DNA of 64,000 nucleotides from DASYTH01 sp035712165. Its GTDB lineage: Bacteria; Actinomycetota; Actinomycetes; Mycobacteriales; Pseudonocardiaceae. The notes beneath the pieces are model-generated. The model saw only the letters and a list, made by a program, of their open reading frames with translations. It was not told where the DNA came from and made no database searches. Made by a program: the position numbers and the translations under genes. The DNA is taken from the NCBI RefSeq assembly GCF_035712165.1, contig NZ_DASTBH010000122.1, forward strand, positions 10,709-74,708, read 5' to 3'. This document shows positions 1 through 7,449 of this stretch, piece after piece. Position 1 is the stretch's first letter. Every line of letters begins with the position of its first letter.

Positions 1-328
1 GCCGGGCCAGGTAGACCCGTTGGTCGTCCCAGTTGGTGAACACGAACCCGTCGGCCGGGCCGGAACCCAGTGCCAGCCAGGGCCGCCCGCCGTACTCGAT
101 CACCCGGGTGCGCACGTTCCACTCCGGACCCAGCACGTCGGCGAGCGTGCCGTCGGTCCGGCGCCGCACCAGCGCGCCGCGACCGCCCTGCGCCGGGCGG
201 CTCTCCACCCACCACACCTCGTCGCCGACGAACCCGACGTACTCGATCAGCGCCTCGCCGGCCGCCACGTCGGCGGCGGTGATCGGCGAGGCCCAACGGC
301 CGTAGGGCGCGCTGCGCGGTCGGTCCAT
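1..328 (-). CDS. S9-family peptidase (prolyl oligopeptidase type), N-terminal fragment
   Basis: Only the first 109 residues lie in the window; the gene continues beyond base 1. The segment YGRWASPITAADVAAGEA near the start, and the following VWWVESRP and NVRTRVIEYGG stretches, are typical of the beta-propeller N-terminus of actinobacterial acylaminoacyl-peptidase/dipeptidyl-peptidase-like S9 enzymes. The catalytic domain is not visible. The ATG at 328 has GAGGG about 8 bases upstream and sits 11 bases after the stop of the enolase-superfamily gene, so it is the last visible gene of the minus-strand operon. It could trim a peptide intermediate of the cluster or be ordinary peptide turnover; the sequence does not decide. 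Confidence 0.8.
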   Translation of the reverse strand, partial: MDRPRSAPYGRWASPITAADVAAGEALIEYVGFVGDEVWWVESRPAQGGRGALVRRRTDGTLADVLGPEWNVRTRVIEYGGRPWLALGSGPADGFVFTNWDDQRVYLAR

Positions 329-339
329 GATGCCGCCCT

Positions 340-1311
340 CTAGAAGGTGATGGTGGGGATGCCGGGCCTGCTGCTGTCCAGCCGGTAGGCCGGCACGGCC
401 GGATGGTCCGGGCTGACCCAGAAGTGCCCGTCGAGGTCGGTCCAGTCGGCCCGGCCGGACAGCTGTGCCGCATAGGCGATGGCCCGGGGCGGTTCCAGGT
501 AGCAGCCGAGCATCCGGGTGGCGCCGCGCGCGGTGAGATGGTCCAGCGCCCGGCGGGCCGGCAGCAGCCCGCCGAGCTTCATCACCTTCACGTTGGCGCC
601 GCCGGCGGTCTCGGCGGCCCGCTCGACGTCGGCCTGGCTGCCGATGCCCTCGTCCAGCACCATCGCGGTGGCCGGCAGCGCGGCCCGGATTCCGCGCAGC
701 AGAGCCGGATCGGCCACCGGGTCCTCCAGCACGGCGGGGGCGACGGCGATCACGAGCGGGCGCAGGGCGAGCCAGTCGGCGCGGGTCCAGCCACGGTTGA
801 CGTCCAAGATCACCGGACCGCGCACCCCGACCAGGTCGCGCAGCACGGCCGCGTCGTCCGGGCCGCCGAGCTTGACCTTCACCGGCCCGGCGGCGGGCAA
901 CGGCGCGCCGATCGGCACCGTGGTGACCAGGCCGACGATGCCGGGCTCGGGCAGCCCGAGCAGCCGCCACACCGGCAGCCCACGCAGCCGCGCGGCCCGG
1001 TCCAGGAACGCCATCTCGACCAGCATCCGGGCCGGGGCGGACACCGCCGCCGTGCGCAGCCGGGCGTCCAGCCGGCCCGGGTCGGTGCTGTCCGGGTCGG
1101 CGGCCAGCGTTTCGGCCAGACCGTTGGCTTGCGCGGCGATGGCCGGACCGTCCTGGTCGTAGCCGGCGTCGGCGGAGATCTCGCCAGCGCCCACCACGGA
1201 GTCTCTTGTGGACAGTTCGAGGGTGACCAGATCCACGGCGCTGGTGGTCATATGGGACACCGGGAACGGGCGGACCAGTGGTCGCGTGTGGACGGTGGTG
1301 ACGACGCGCAC
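340..1311 (-). CDS. Enolase-superfamily enzyme, dipeptide epimerase / muconate cycloisomerase-like
   Basis: The 323-residue product has the MLE-subgroup landmarks in order: VKVKLGG (about 144-150, the KxK general-base motif), metal ligands at D170 (LDVNRGW), E196 (VLEDP) and D220 (LDEGIG), then NVKVMKLGG (240-248) carrying the second catalytic lysine. These enzymes abstract the alpha-proton of a carboxylate; L-Ala-D/L-Glu-type dipeptide epimerases are the best-known relatives acting on peptides. The GTG at 1311 is supported by GGAGG four bases upstream, overlapping the stop of the ATP-grasp gene. Lying beside ATP-grasp ligase genes, it may epimerise a dipeptide product. The substrate is unknown. 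Confidence 0.82.
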   Translation of the reverse strand: MRVVTTVHTRPLVRPFPVSHMTTSAVDLVTLELSTRDSVVGAGEISADAGYDQDGPAIAAQANGLAETLAADPDSTDPGRLDARLRTAAVSAPARMLVEMAFLDRAARLRGLPVWRLLGLPEPGIVGLVTTVPIGAPLPAAGPVKVKLGGPDDAAVLRDLVGVRGPVILDVNRGWTRADWLALRPLVIAVAPAVLEDPVADPALLRGIRAALPATAMVLDEGIGSQADVERAAETAGGANVKVMKLGGLLPARRALDHLTARGATRMLGCYLEPPRAIAYAAQLSGRADWTDLDGHFWVSPDHPAVPAYRLDSSRPGIPTITF

Positions 1312-1320
1312 GGGACCTCC

Positions 1321-2559
1321 TCAGGCCATCGCGAAGGTGACCGCGCCGGCCAGCTCGCGGGCGATGGCGGCGGCCTGCCGCGGGGTGCCGGCGCCGACGA
1401 CGATCTCACCGAGCCGGTCCTGCGAGTCGCGCACCGGCCCGATCTCCATGCCCGGCTCGGCCGCGCACCGGGCGTGCAGCACGGCCGGGTGCGCGGCCAC
1501 CTCGTCCCATCCCCGGACCGCGACGAGCCGGCCGGGCGGCGCGGTCAGGAAGCGGACCGCCGCACCCCGGGTCGGGACCAGCCGGCTCTCGTCGATCCGC
1601 CGGCCGAGCACGTCGTCGTAGACCAGCCCGAACAGCTCCAGTCCGGGAATCGCGTGCTGGAGCAGCACATGGATCCAGTCGCCGCCGTTGCGCACATGCA
1701 CCTCGCCGAGCACCACGCCGGCCGTGGTGCGCCACGCCTCGACGTGGAACAGGCCGTAGCGCAGACCGAGGGCCTTGAGCGCGGCCGAGGTCTCGGCGGC
1801 CAGTTCGGCGCGCGCCGGATCCGGGATCGGCGCCGGAAGCACGTGGCCGGCTTCTACGAACAGCGGATCCAGCAGTTCCTTGGCGGTCACGGCGAGCACT
1901 CGCGGCTCGCCGCCGAGGAACACGCCCTCGACGCTGAACTCGATGCCGGTGACGAACTCCTCGACCAGGAACGGACCCGGCCCGGGCAGTGCCGCGACGG
2001 CCGCGGCCAGTTCGCCCGGGGCGCTCACCCTGCACACGCCCGCGCTGCCCATGGCGTCGCGCGGCTTGACCACCCACGGTCCGGTGGTCCGGGCGAGGAA
2101 GCCGGCCGCCTCGGCAAGGTCGTGGCACAACCTGCAGGCGGGCTGGCGGAACCCGGCTTCGCCCAGCGCGGCCCGGCACAGGTCCTTGTTGCGCACGGTG
2201 CGCACCGCCTCCGGCGGGTTGCCCGGCGCGCCGACGGCGGCGGCCACCTCGGCGGTGGCCACCTGGGCGTACTCGCGCACGCCGAGCACCACGTCGAACC
2301 GCTGCCCGGCGGCGGCCCGGCGCCGGGCCCAGGCGGCGGACTCGGCCGGGCGCTCGAAGTCGACCGGCCAGGACGCGTCGGCCAGCCAGCCGACCGCCGG
2401 GGTGGCCGCGAGCGTTGCGGTCTGGTTGGTCTGGTGGGTGACCAGGCCGCGGGCGCGACCCTGGGCCAGCGCCTGCACGGCCACGTCCACGCCGAGCGGG
2501 ATCGCGCCCGCGCCGCCCACCAGGACCAGCGTCGGGTCGGCCGACCGGGCATCTCTCAT
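1321..2559 (-). CDS. ATP-grasp ligase B
   Basis: About 412 residues. The N-terminus (PTLVLVGGAGAIPLGVDVAV) is a Rossmann-like pre-ATP-grasp domain. The ATP-grasp core shows WVVKPRDAMGSAGVC, then FLVEEFVTGIEFSVEGV and a metal-binding region GLFHVEAW...GVVLGEVHVRNGGDW. Family members join a carboxylate to an amine (amino acid or dipeptide ligases). This is the most divergent of the three ATP-grasp proteins here. The ATG at 2559 puts the conserved start about nine residues in, as in its neighbours; in-frame ATGs at 2580 and 2586 are alternatives, the latter with AGG eight bases upstream. Two inverted repeats with TTGCCA/TGGCAA half-sites overlap this start region. Confidence 0.82.
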   Translation of the reverse strand: MRDARSADPTLVLVGGAGAIPLGVDVAVQALAQGRARGLVTHQTNQTATLAATPAVGWLADASWPVDFERPAESAAWARRRAAAGQRFDVVLGVREYAQVATAEVAAAVGAPGNPPEAVRTVRNKDLCRAALGEAGFRQPACRLCHDLAEAAGFLARTTGPWVVKPRDAMGSAGVCRVSAPGELAAAVAALPGPGPFLVEEFVTGIEFSVEGVFLGGEPRVLAVTAKELLDPLFVEAGHVLPAPIPDPARAELAAETSAALKALGLRYGLFHVEAWRTTAGVVLGEVHVRNGGDWIHVLLQHAIPGLELFGLVYDDVLGRRIDESRLVPTRGAAVRFLTAPPGRLVAVRGWDEVAAHPAVLHARCAAEPGMEIGPVRDSQDRLGEIVVGAGTPRQAAAIARELAGAVTFAMA

Positions 2560-2594
2560 GGCAACACATTGCCTTTCCATTGCCATGCTGGCAA
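2560..2594. promoter_or_regulatory. Candidate operator: two inverted repeats at the start of ATP-grasp B
   Basis: TTGCCATGCTGGCAA at 2580-2594 is a perfect 6-3-6 inverted repeat. GGCAACACATTGCC at 2560-2573 is a perfect 5-4-5 inverted repeat of the same half-site. Closely similar sequences sit at the starts of the XRE regulator (7434-7448) and ATP-grasp C (8665-8679). I infer a shared binding site for the cluster's XRE regulator and possibly an internal promoter here. Confidence 0.5.
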
Positions 2595-2611
2595 CCTGGC
2601 TCCAGCGCGGC

Positions 2612-3730
2612 TCATCGGGTCGTCCAGCGCAGCGCCCGGCCGAACGTCTCGATGTCGGCGAGCGTGTTGTAGTGGTGCACCGAGGTCCGGACGAACCGGT
2701 CGACGCCGGCCAGCGACAGCGGGGTATGGGCGCCGAGGCCGACCCAGCCGGTGACACCGCACTCGGCCAGCCCGTCGCGGATCAGTTCCGGGCTCGCGTC
2801 CCGGTGCGTGAAGGCCACGATCCCGGCCCGCCGCGCCCCGGGTGCGAGCAGCCGCGCGCCCGGCTGTTGGCAAACGGTTTCCAACAGCGCTCCGAACACC
2901 TCGGCCGGCGCCCCGTCCGGCCGGGCCAGGGCGTGCTCGGCGGCGGCCAGCAGGCCGAGCACGACCGCGTTGTTGCGCTCGGCGGTCTCGAACCGGGCCG
3001 CGGTCTCGGTGGTGAGCCGGTGCGAGTGCAGCGAGTCGGCCCGCGCGACGTGCAGGTCGTGGAACGGCACCTCGATCCGGTCCCACAGGTGCGGCCGGAC
3101 GTAGGCGAACCCGCTGCCCCGGGGGCCGCGCAGGAACTTGCGTCCGGCGGCGGTCAACGCGTGGCAGCCGATCGCGGTCACGTCCACCGGAAGCTGCCCG
3201 ACGGTCTGGCAGGCGTCCACCACGTACACCGCCTCCGAGCCGGCCAGCAGCGCGCCGACCTCCTCGACCGGCTGCACCACCCCGAGCCCGGAAGGCATGT
3301 GCACCACCGAAACCAGCGCCACCCGCTCATCCAGCCGGGACCGCATCCAGTCCAGGTCGAGGTCGCCGCCGGGCCGGGTCGGCACCACCTCCAGCCGGCC
3401 ACCGCACCGCTGCGCCAGCCGCTGCAGGGCGATCAGGTTGCCGGCGTACTCGTAGGGCGTGAGCCAGAACCGGCTGCCGGCCGGCACCCGCAGGTGGCAC
3501 ACGATCCGGCACCAGGCATCGGTGGCGCTGCCGAACAGCGCGATGTCCTCGGCCCGCGCCCCGATCACCCGGCCGAGCCGCTCGTAGACCCGCCGCTCGA
3601 GGTCGGCCGCGTGGGCCGCCTCCGCCTCGTACGGTCCCAACTCGACCTCGGCCGCCAGGTAGCCGGCCATCGCCCGGTGCACGCCCGGCGCCGGGATCGC
3701 CGCCCCGGCGGTGTTCAGATGAACTCGCAT
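2612..3730 (-). CDS. Class V aminotransferase-fold PLP enzyme (cysteine desulfurase / epimerase-like)
   Basis: The 372-residue fold-type I PLP enzyme has the class V pattern: N-terminal HLNTAGAA, VSVVHMPSGLGVVQPVEEV, the PLP-aspartate stretch YVVDACQTVGQLPVDV, and the Schiff-base lysine in AAGRKFLRGPRGSGF. Relatives include SufS/IscS desulfurases, C-S lyases and isopenicillin-N-epimerase-like proteins. I see no obvious SufS-type active-site Cys loop, so plain iron-sulfur assembly is unlikely. Its ATG overlaps the stop of ATP-grasp A (TGATG), implying translational coupling. A role in lyase, epimerase or desulfurase chemistry on an amino acid intermediate is inferred from context. Confidence 0.83.
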   Translation of the reverse strand: MRVHLNTAGAAIPAPGVHRAMAGYLAAEVELGPYEAEAAHAADLERRVYERLGRVIGARAEDIALFGSATDAWCRIVCHLRVPAGSRFWLTPYEYAGNLIALQRLAQRCGGRLEVVPTRPGGDLDLDWMRSRLDERVALVSVVHMPSGLGVVQPVEEVGALLAGSEAVYVVDACQTVGQLPVDVTAIGCHALTAAGRKFLRGPRGSGFAYVRPHLWDRIEVPFHDLHVARADSLHSHRLTTETAARFETAERNNAVVLGLLAAAEHALARPDGAPAEVFGALLETVCQQPGARLLAPGARRAGIVAFTHRDASPELIRDGLAECGVTGWVGLGAHTPLSLAGVDRFVRTSVHHYNTLADIETFGRALRWTTR

Positions 3731-4986
3731 CAGCGCAACCGGTACACCCGGTCCTTGAGGCCCTGGATGGCCGCGTAGTCGGCGTGCATGGCCGCCCGGC
3801 CGCCGGTCATGAAGATCCGCAGCGGGCTGCCGAGCAGGTCGGCGGTCGGCCGCATCCGCCTGCCCGGCGCCAGTTTCACGTTGAGCAGGTGCACGGTCGG
3901 CAACGCCGAGATGGTGTCCACCACCGCCTGGTCCACGCCCGCGATCTCACCGTCGAGCGTGGTCGCGGTGTTGTGCACGATCGCGTCCTGCCGCCGGGTG
4001 TAGATCCGGCCGGCATAGCGTTGGGTGAACTCCGCCGGTCGCGCGTAGGCCAGCGCGATCAGGTCGGCCTGGTTGGCGCCCAGACACACGTCGTGGAAGC
4101 CCGGGTTCATGTTTCCGTTGAGCCGCGCGCCGATCTCCACCAGCGCCGGGCCGTCCGGTGTCATCATCACCTCGGCGTGCGCGGGGCCGTGCGCGATGTT
4201 CAGCGCCGCCAGCACCCCGTCCACGTAGCCGATCAGGTCCGGCACCGGGAACGCGCTCGGATCCTGCAGCACGTCCTTGTCGTAGATGTTGCGGCCGGTC
4301 GGCAGCATGGTCTTCTCGTACTGCCAGACCCCGCACACGTACCGCCGGCCGGCCACGCTCACCGTGTCCACGATGTACTCGGTGCCGGACAGGTAGGACT
4401 GCACCAGTGCCTCGGTGTTGGCCAGGTCGAAGATGTCCCGCGCGGCAAGCACCCGCGCGGCCGCGGCGGCCACCTCGCCCGCGTCCCGGCAGATGTAGAC
4501 GTTGTCCGTCGAGGCGGAGCTCAGCGGCTTGACCACGACCGGATACCGCCCGTGCCGCACCGCCCAGTCCACGATCGCGGCGGGTTCGGCGCTCTTGAAC
4601 TGCGCGGCGCAGTGCAGCCCGGCCGCGCGCACCGTCTCGATCATCCGGTACTTGTCCCGCCGCGCCGCCGAGAGCGCCGACCCGTTGCTGGCCAGGCCGA
4701 GCCGCTCGGAGAGCAGGTCGGCCAGCGGGACCCCGGGCTCCTGCCCGGCCAGCACCGCGACCGGCGCGTAGTCCCGCAGGGTCGCCACCATGTCGTCCAC
4801 GTCCCGGCACACCAGATTGTCCACATAGGACTCAAGGTTCGGCAGGAGCATGGTCGGCATCAGCTCCGGGGTGCTCTGAACGTGCACCACCCGCACGCCG
4901 AGCCGGGCGAAGGCGGCGGGCAGGAAGTTCCCGGTCGAGTAGCCGTCCACGATGACGGCCACGGGACCGGTTCGCCGTGTTGTCAC
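3730..4986 (-). CDS. ATP-grasp ligase A
   Basis: 418 residues. The start is the GTG at 4986, with GAGGAGG six bases upstream overlapping the preceding stop; a longer upstream reading frame is only read-through of the proline-dehydrogenase region. The N-terminal domain (VAVIVDGYSTGNFLPAAF, HVQSTPELM) is followed by the ATP-grasp core: ARRDKYRMIE, PVVVKPLSSASTDNVYIC, VQSYLSGTEYIVDTVS, and the metal and nucleotide region AHAEVMM...ALVEIGARLNG. This resembles L-amino acid ligase (BacD/LAL-type) and carboxylate-amine ligase proteins. It is clearly paralogous to ATP-grasp C (8701-9957) along its whole length, and both encode exactly 418 residues. Substrates are unknown. Confidence 0.87.
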   Translation of the reverse strand: MTTRRTGPVAVIVDGYSTGNFLPAAFARLGVRVVHVQSTPELMPTMLLPNLESYVDNLVCRDVDDMVATLRDYAPVAVLAGQEPGVPLADLLSERLGLASNGSALSAARRDKYRMIETVRAAGLHCAAQFKSAEPAAIVDWAVRHGRYPVVVKPLSSASTDNVYICRDAGEVAAAAARVLAARDIFDLANTEALVQSYLSGTEYIVDTVSVAGRRYVCGVWQYEKTMLPTGRNIYDKDVLQDPSAFPVPDLIGYVDGVLAALNIAHGPAHAEVMMTPDGPALVEIGARLNGNMNPGFHDVCLGANQADLIALAYARPAEFTQRYAGRIYTRRQDAIVHNTATTLDGEIAGVDQAVVDTISALPTVHLLNVKLAPGRRMRPTADLLGSPLRIFMTGGRAAMHADYAAIQGLKDRVYRLR

Positions 4987-4997
4987 AGGGTTCCTCC

Positions 4998-5972
4998 TCA
5001 GTACTCGCCACCGAACCGGATCCGGCCCGGCTCGGCGAGGTCGGCGAGCGCGGTGAACACGTTGCGCGGGTACTCCGAGAGCCGGTGCAGGAAGTGCAGC
5101 CACCAGTTCGCGCCGTAGACGGCGGCCACCCGGCAGGGCACGCCGCGCTCCCGGTACCGGCGCAGCAGGGCCGGTTGCTGGCCGTGCAGCATCTCGATCT
5201 CGGCCAGCCGCCCGGTGATCCCGCGCCGGTCCAGCAAACTCAGCAGGGCGGCGTCGTGCGTGCCGCAGGCCAGCAGCACGCCCCGGTCGAGCAGGGTTTC
5301 GGCCAGGGCGGCATAGCGTTCGTTGAGCGCCGGACCGCGCGGCATGGCCACCGCGCCCGCCTCCCGGTACACCCCCTTGACCAACCGGATCCGGCGGCCC
5401 GGCCGGGCGACGGCAACCAGGTCGGTGTCGGTGCGGTACAGGTGCGCCTGCATGGTCAGCCCGAGGTTGTCGTGCCGGGGCGCCAGTTCGGCGAACACAC
5501 CGATGATCGCCTCGACCAGGTCGCTGCGTTCCATGCTGAGCACGACCGGCAGGTCCCGTTCCGCGGCCGCGCGCAGGATCCGTTCGGTGTTGGCGATCGC
5601 GAGCTCGCGGGAGACGAGCAGCCCGACGTTGGACAGGTCGAAGCCGAGCTGCACCGGCCGGTCCGCCTCGGCGATCACCGCCAGGTACTCCCGGCAGATG
5701 CCCTCGATCTCGGCCGGGTCGGTGACCTCCTCGCCGACGTACTCCACACCGAGCCGGTAACCCTTGGCGGACAACGTGGACAGCCGCGGCCACAGCTCCG
5801 GCCGGTCGGCGGCCACGATGTAGCGGCTGGCCGGCGCGGCGAGCAGCCGGCGCAGCCCGGCGGAGCGCAGGAAGCCCGCCCGCAGGCCCGGATCGGCGGC
5901 CAGCGCCTTGAGCGCCGCGGCCGCGGTGGTCAGCTCGGCGGCCGGAACGTCGACGGGTGACAGCGTGGACAT
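4998..5972 (-). CDS. Proline dehydrogenase-fold FAD enzyme
   Basis: 324 residues, about the size of bacterial monofunctional PRODH. Family marks are LVKGVYREAGA (matching the PRODH LVKGAYwkE strand), IEMLHGQ (as in the FQMLxG segment) and the C-terminal YGANWWLHFLHRLSEYPRN, which corresponds to the arginine-pair motif (YxxdWypYfmRRLaErpxN) that grips the proline carboxylate. In ordinary PRODH this motif reads RRLxE; here it is HRLSE, so one arginine is replaced by His. That suggests a changed substrate rather than housekeeping proline catabolism. No P5C dehydrogenase lies next to it. It starts 11 bases after the desaturase stop with CTCCT/GAGGAG-type spacing, in the same operon. Confidence 0.8.
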   Translation of the reverse strand: MSTLSPVDVPAAELTTAAAALKALAADPGLRAGFLRSAGLRRLLAAPASRYIVAADRPELWPRLSTLSAKGYRLGVEYVGEEVTDPAEIEGICREYLAVIAEADRPVQLGFDLSNVGLLVSRELAIANTERILRAAAERDLPVVLSMERSDLVEAIIGVFAELAPRHDNLGLTMQAHLYRTDTDLVAVARPGRRIRLVKGVYREAGAVAMPRGPALNERYAALAETLLDRGVLLACGTHDAALLSLLDRRGITGRLAEIEMLHGQQPALLRRYRERGVPCRVAAVYGANWWLHFLHRLSEYPRNVFTALADLAEPGRIRFGGEY

Positions 5973-5982
5973 CCGACTCTCC

Positions 5983-7089
5983 TCAGGTGCCCAGCTGCCG
6001 GCGGGAGATCGCGGCCAGCTCGGCGAAGCTGCGGTCCACCGCGCGCGGGTCGCCGCCCGCCCGCCGCCAGTCGCGGTACTTGGCCGCGTAGCTGATCAGG
6101 GTCTCCTTGTGCCGGCCGCCCCGGGACCGGGTGACGATGCCCGCCCACAACCCGTCCCAGCTGGCGTAGGCCTCGTCCCCGAGCAGCACCCGGTGGGCCT
6201 TGCGCATGTTCCAGAACGGCACGCCGGTGTTGAGGTGGTGCACCAGGTGGAAGTTGTCGTTGTGCCGGCCGAGCAGGAACCGCTCGATCGCCCAGCCGTG
6301 CCGGTTGCGGGTCATCAGGATCTGCCGGTTCTCGCTCTCCGGCAACGGATAGTGCTCGGCGAGCTCGGAGAGCCAGCCCACCGCGATCGCCGTCGTGAAC
6401 AGCGGCACGAGCCAGAACAGCACGAACTCCAGCAGGAAGCCGCCGAGCGCGAGCGGGGTGAGGATGCCGGTCCAGACCCCCAGCAGCAGCCAGCGTTCCG
6501 CGCGCAGGCTGATCGGCATCGACACGGCGACCTGGTCCTGACGGAACAGCAACCGGTCCTCGACCACGTAACGCACGTACCGGGCCGACCGCAGGCCGAA
6601 CACCGCCAGCAGAATGTTGCGCAGGAAGAACGCGCGGCTGGACACGGCCGGGTCGTAGATGCCGCACTCGCGGTGGAAGCCGTAGTCCGGATCCTTCGCC
6701 TCGTCACCCAGGAACCGGTGGTGGAAACCGATATGGGAGCTGCGGTACGGGTTGTACATGTGGAACACGAGGTGTCCGGAGAACACCGTGCCGAGCACGA
6801 CGTTGAGCAGACCGTTGCGGGCCAGGACCTTGTGCGAGGCCTCGTGCAGGAGGTTGACCAGCGCACGCTGCGTCGAGCCGATCAGGATCAGGGCGAGCGG
6901 GTAGAACCAGTAGGAGACGCCGACACACAGGAAGACCGCGACCGCGACCACGGCATAGTCGAAGAGCAGGCCGAGGATCGCGTGATGGTTGTCCAGCTTG
7001 CACAACGCGCGCAGCTCACGGCGGATCCGGGGCGAGAGCCGGCCGAAGTCGAGCCGCGGCTGGGCAGCGTCGGATGACAGCACGGTCAT
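5983..7089 (-). CDS. Membrane fatty-acid-desaturase-fold (diiron) oxygenase
   Basis: 368 residues with the three histidine clusters of the membrane desaturase/hydroxylase superfamily: HEASHK, SHIGFHH, and HNDNFHLVHH near residue 285. Hydrophobic segments (for example AILGLLFDYAVVAVAVFLCVGVSYWFYPLALILI) provide transmembrane hairpins. The family uses O2 and a non-haem diiron centre for desaturation or hydroxylation of lipids, carotenoids or small molecules. It is the first full-size gene after the promoter and the small peptide gene. With ATP-grasp ligases and a PRODH-fold enzyme, it more likely tailors an amino acid or peptide intermediate than a membrane lipid, but that is inference. Confidence 0.83.
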   Translation of the reverse strand: MTVLSSDAAQPRLDFGRLSPRIRRELRALCKLDNHHAILGLLFDYAVVAVAVFLCVGVSYWFYPLALILIGSTQRALVNLLHEASHKVLARNGLLNVVLGTVFSGHLVFHMYNPYRSSHIGFHHRFLGDEAKDPDYGFHRECGIYDPAVSSRAFFLRNILLAVFGLRSARYVRYVVEDRLLFRQDQVAVSMPISLRAERWLLLGVWTGILTPLALGGFLLEFVLFWLVPLFTTAIAVGWLSELAEHYPLPESENRQILMTRNRHGWAIERFLLGRHNDNFHLVHHLNTGVPFWNMRKAHRVLLGDEAYASWDGLWAGIVTRSRGGRHKETLISYAAKYRDWRRAGGDPRAVDRSFAELAAISRRQLGT

Positions 7090-7203
7090 AGGGGAGTTCC
7101 TCCAGTTGGGGTCGCACGCAGGCGGAAGGCCCCGGCGGGCTTGCCTCGCGTGGGCGCGCTGAAGCGGACCGTCAGGCGGTCTGGGGGTGGGTGGGAACCG
7201 GTG

Positions 7204-7254
7204 CTACGGCCAGTCGATGTCCAGCGACAGCGGCTCGGCTGCGTGGTGACTCAT
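7204..7254 (-). CDS. 16-residue peptide gene heading the biosynthetic operon (candidate precursor or signal peptide)
   Basis: The frame reads MSHHAAEPLSLDIDWP then TAG. GGAGG lies six bases upstream of the ATG, and a promoter (TTGTCA, 17 bases, TTTACT) lies about 25 bases upstream of that, so this is the first cistron of the minus-strand operon. It is far too short for a standard gene caller. There is no signal peptide or hydrophobic stretch. Two ideas fit: a minimal ribosomal precursor modified by the enzymes encoded downstream, or a small signalling peptide sensed by the divergent XRE+TPR regulator. I do not recognise its family. A non-functional leader peptide is the main alternative. Confidence 0.62.
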   Translation of the reverse strand: MSHHAAEPLSLDIDWP

Positions 7255-7278
7255 CTGTCGCCTCCGTTCTTCGATTCG

Positions 7279-7307
7279 AGTAAACGGGCGGGCGACGGCG
7301 TTGACAA
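7279..7307 (-). promoter_or_regulatory. Promoter of the peptide/desaturase operon
   Basis: On the minus strand TTGTCA (7307-7302) is followed after exactly 17 bases by TTTACT (7284-7279), a good housekeeping-sigma match. The expected transcript start near 7272 leaves a short leader containing the GGAGG for the peptide gene at 7254. Confidence 0.6.
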
Positions 7308-7353
7308 GGGTTGACCACAAAGTTGTCGCCAGTGCCAAGGAAGACTCAATCAG

Positions 7354-7382
7354 TTGACAAGCGGACTTAACTTAGTCACACT
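7354..7382 (+). promoter_or_regulatory. Promoter of the XRE regulator
   Basis: TTGACA at 7354-7359 and CACACT at 7377-7382 are separated by 17 bases. The start would be near 7389, giving a leader of about 60 bases that holds the TTGCCA/TGGCAA motifs. GTTGACAAG occurs at 7300-7308 and again at 7353-7361, a direct repeat in this divergent region. Apart from the two promoters, the peptide gene and the operator, I see nothing else in 7090-7449. Confidence 0.5.
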
Positions 7383-7410
7383 GATTCCGGATAAAGTCGG
7401 ACGTCACAGG

Positions 7411-7448
7411 GGCAATGGCAAGGTTGTCCGCCGTTGCCATGGAGGCAA
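7411..7448. promoter_or_regulatory. Candidate autoregulatory operator overlapping the regulator's RBS
   Basis: TTGCCATGGAGGCAA (7434-7448) is an inverted repeat with arms TTGCC/GGCAA, and ATGGCAA...TTGCCAT (7415-7421 and 7434-7440) is a wider one. The GGAGG ribosome site of the regulator lies inside the first repeat, immediately before the ATG at 7450, so bound protein would block both transcription and translation start. It shares half-sites with 2560-2594 and 8665-8679. Confidence 0.5.
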
Positions 7449-7449
7449 G

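Noticed and set aside
403..2754. A plus-strand open frame of 783 codons
   Set aside because: It is antisense to the enolase-superfamily and ATP-grasp genes, has low-complexity Gly/Arg/Ala/Pro composition and no family match; a GC-rich shadow.
4987..5793. N-terminal extension of ATP-grasp A
   Set aside because: The extra sequence is read-through of the proline-dehydrogenase gene in another frame; the GTG at 4986 with GAGGAGG is the better start.
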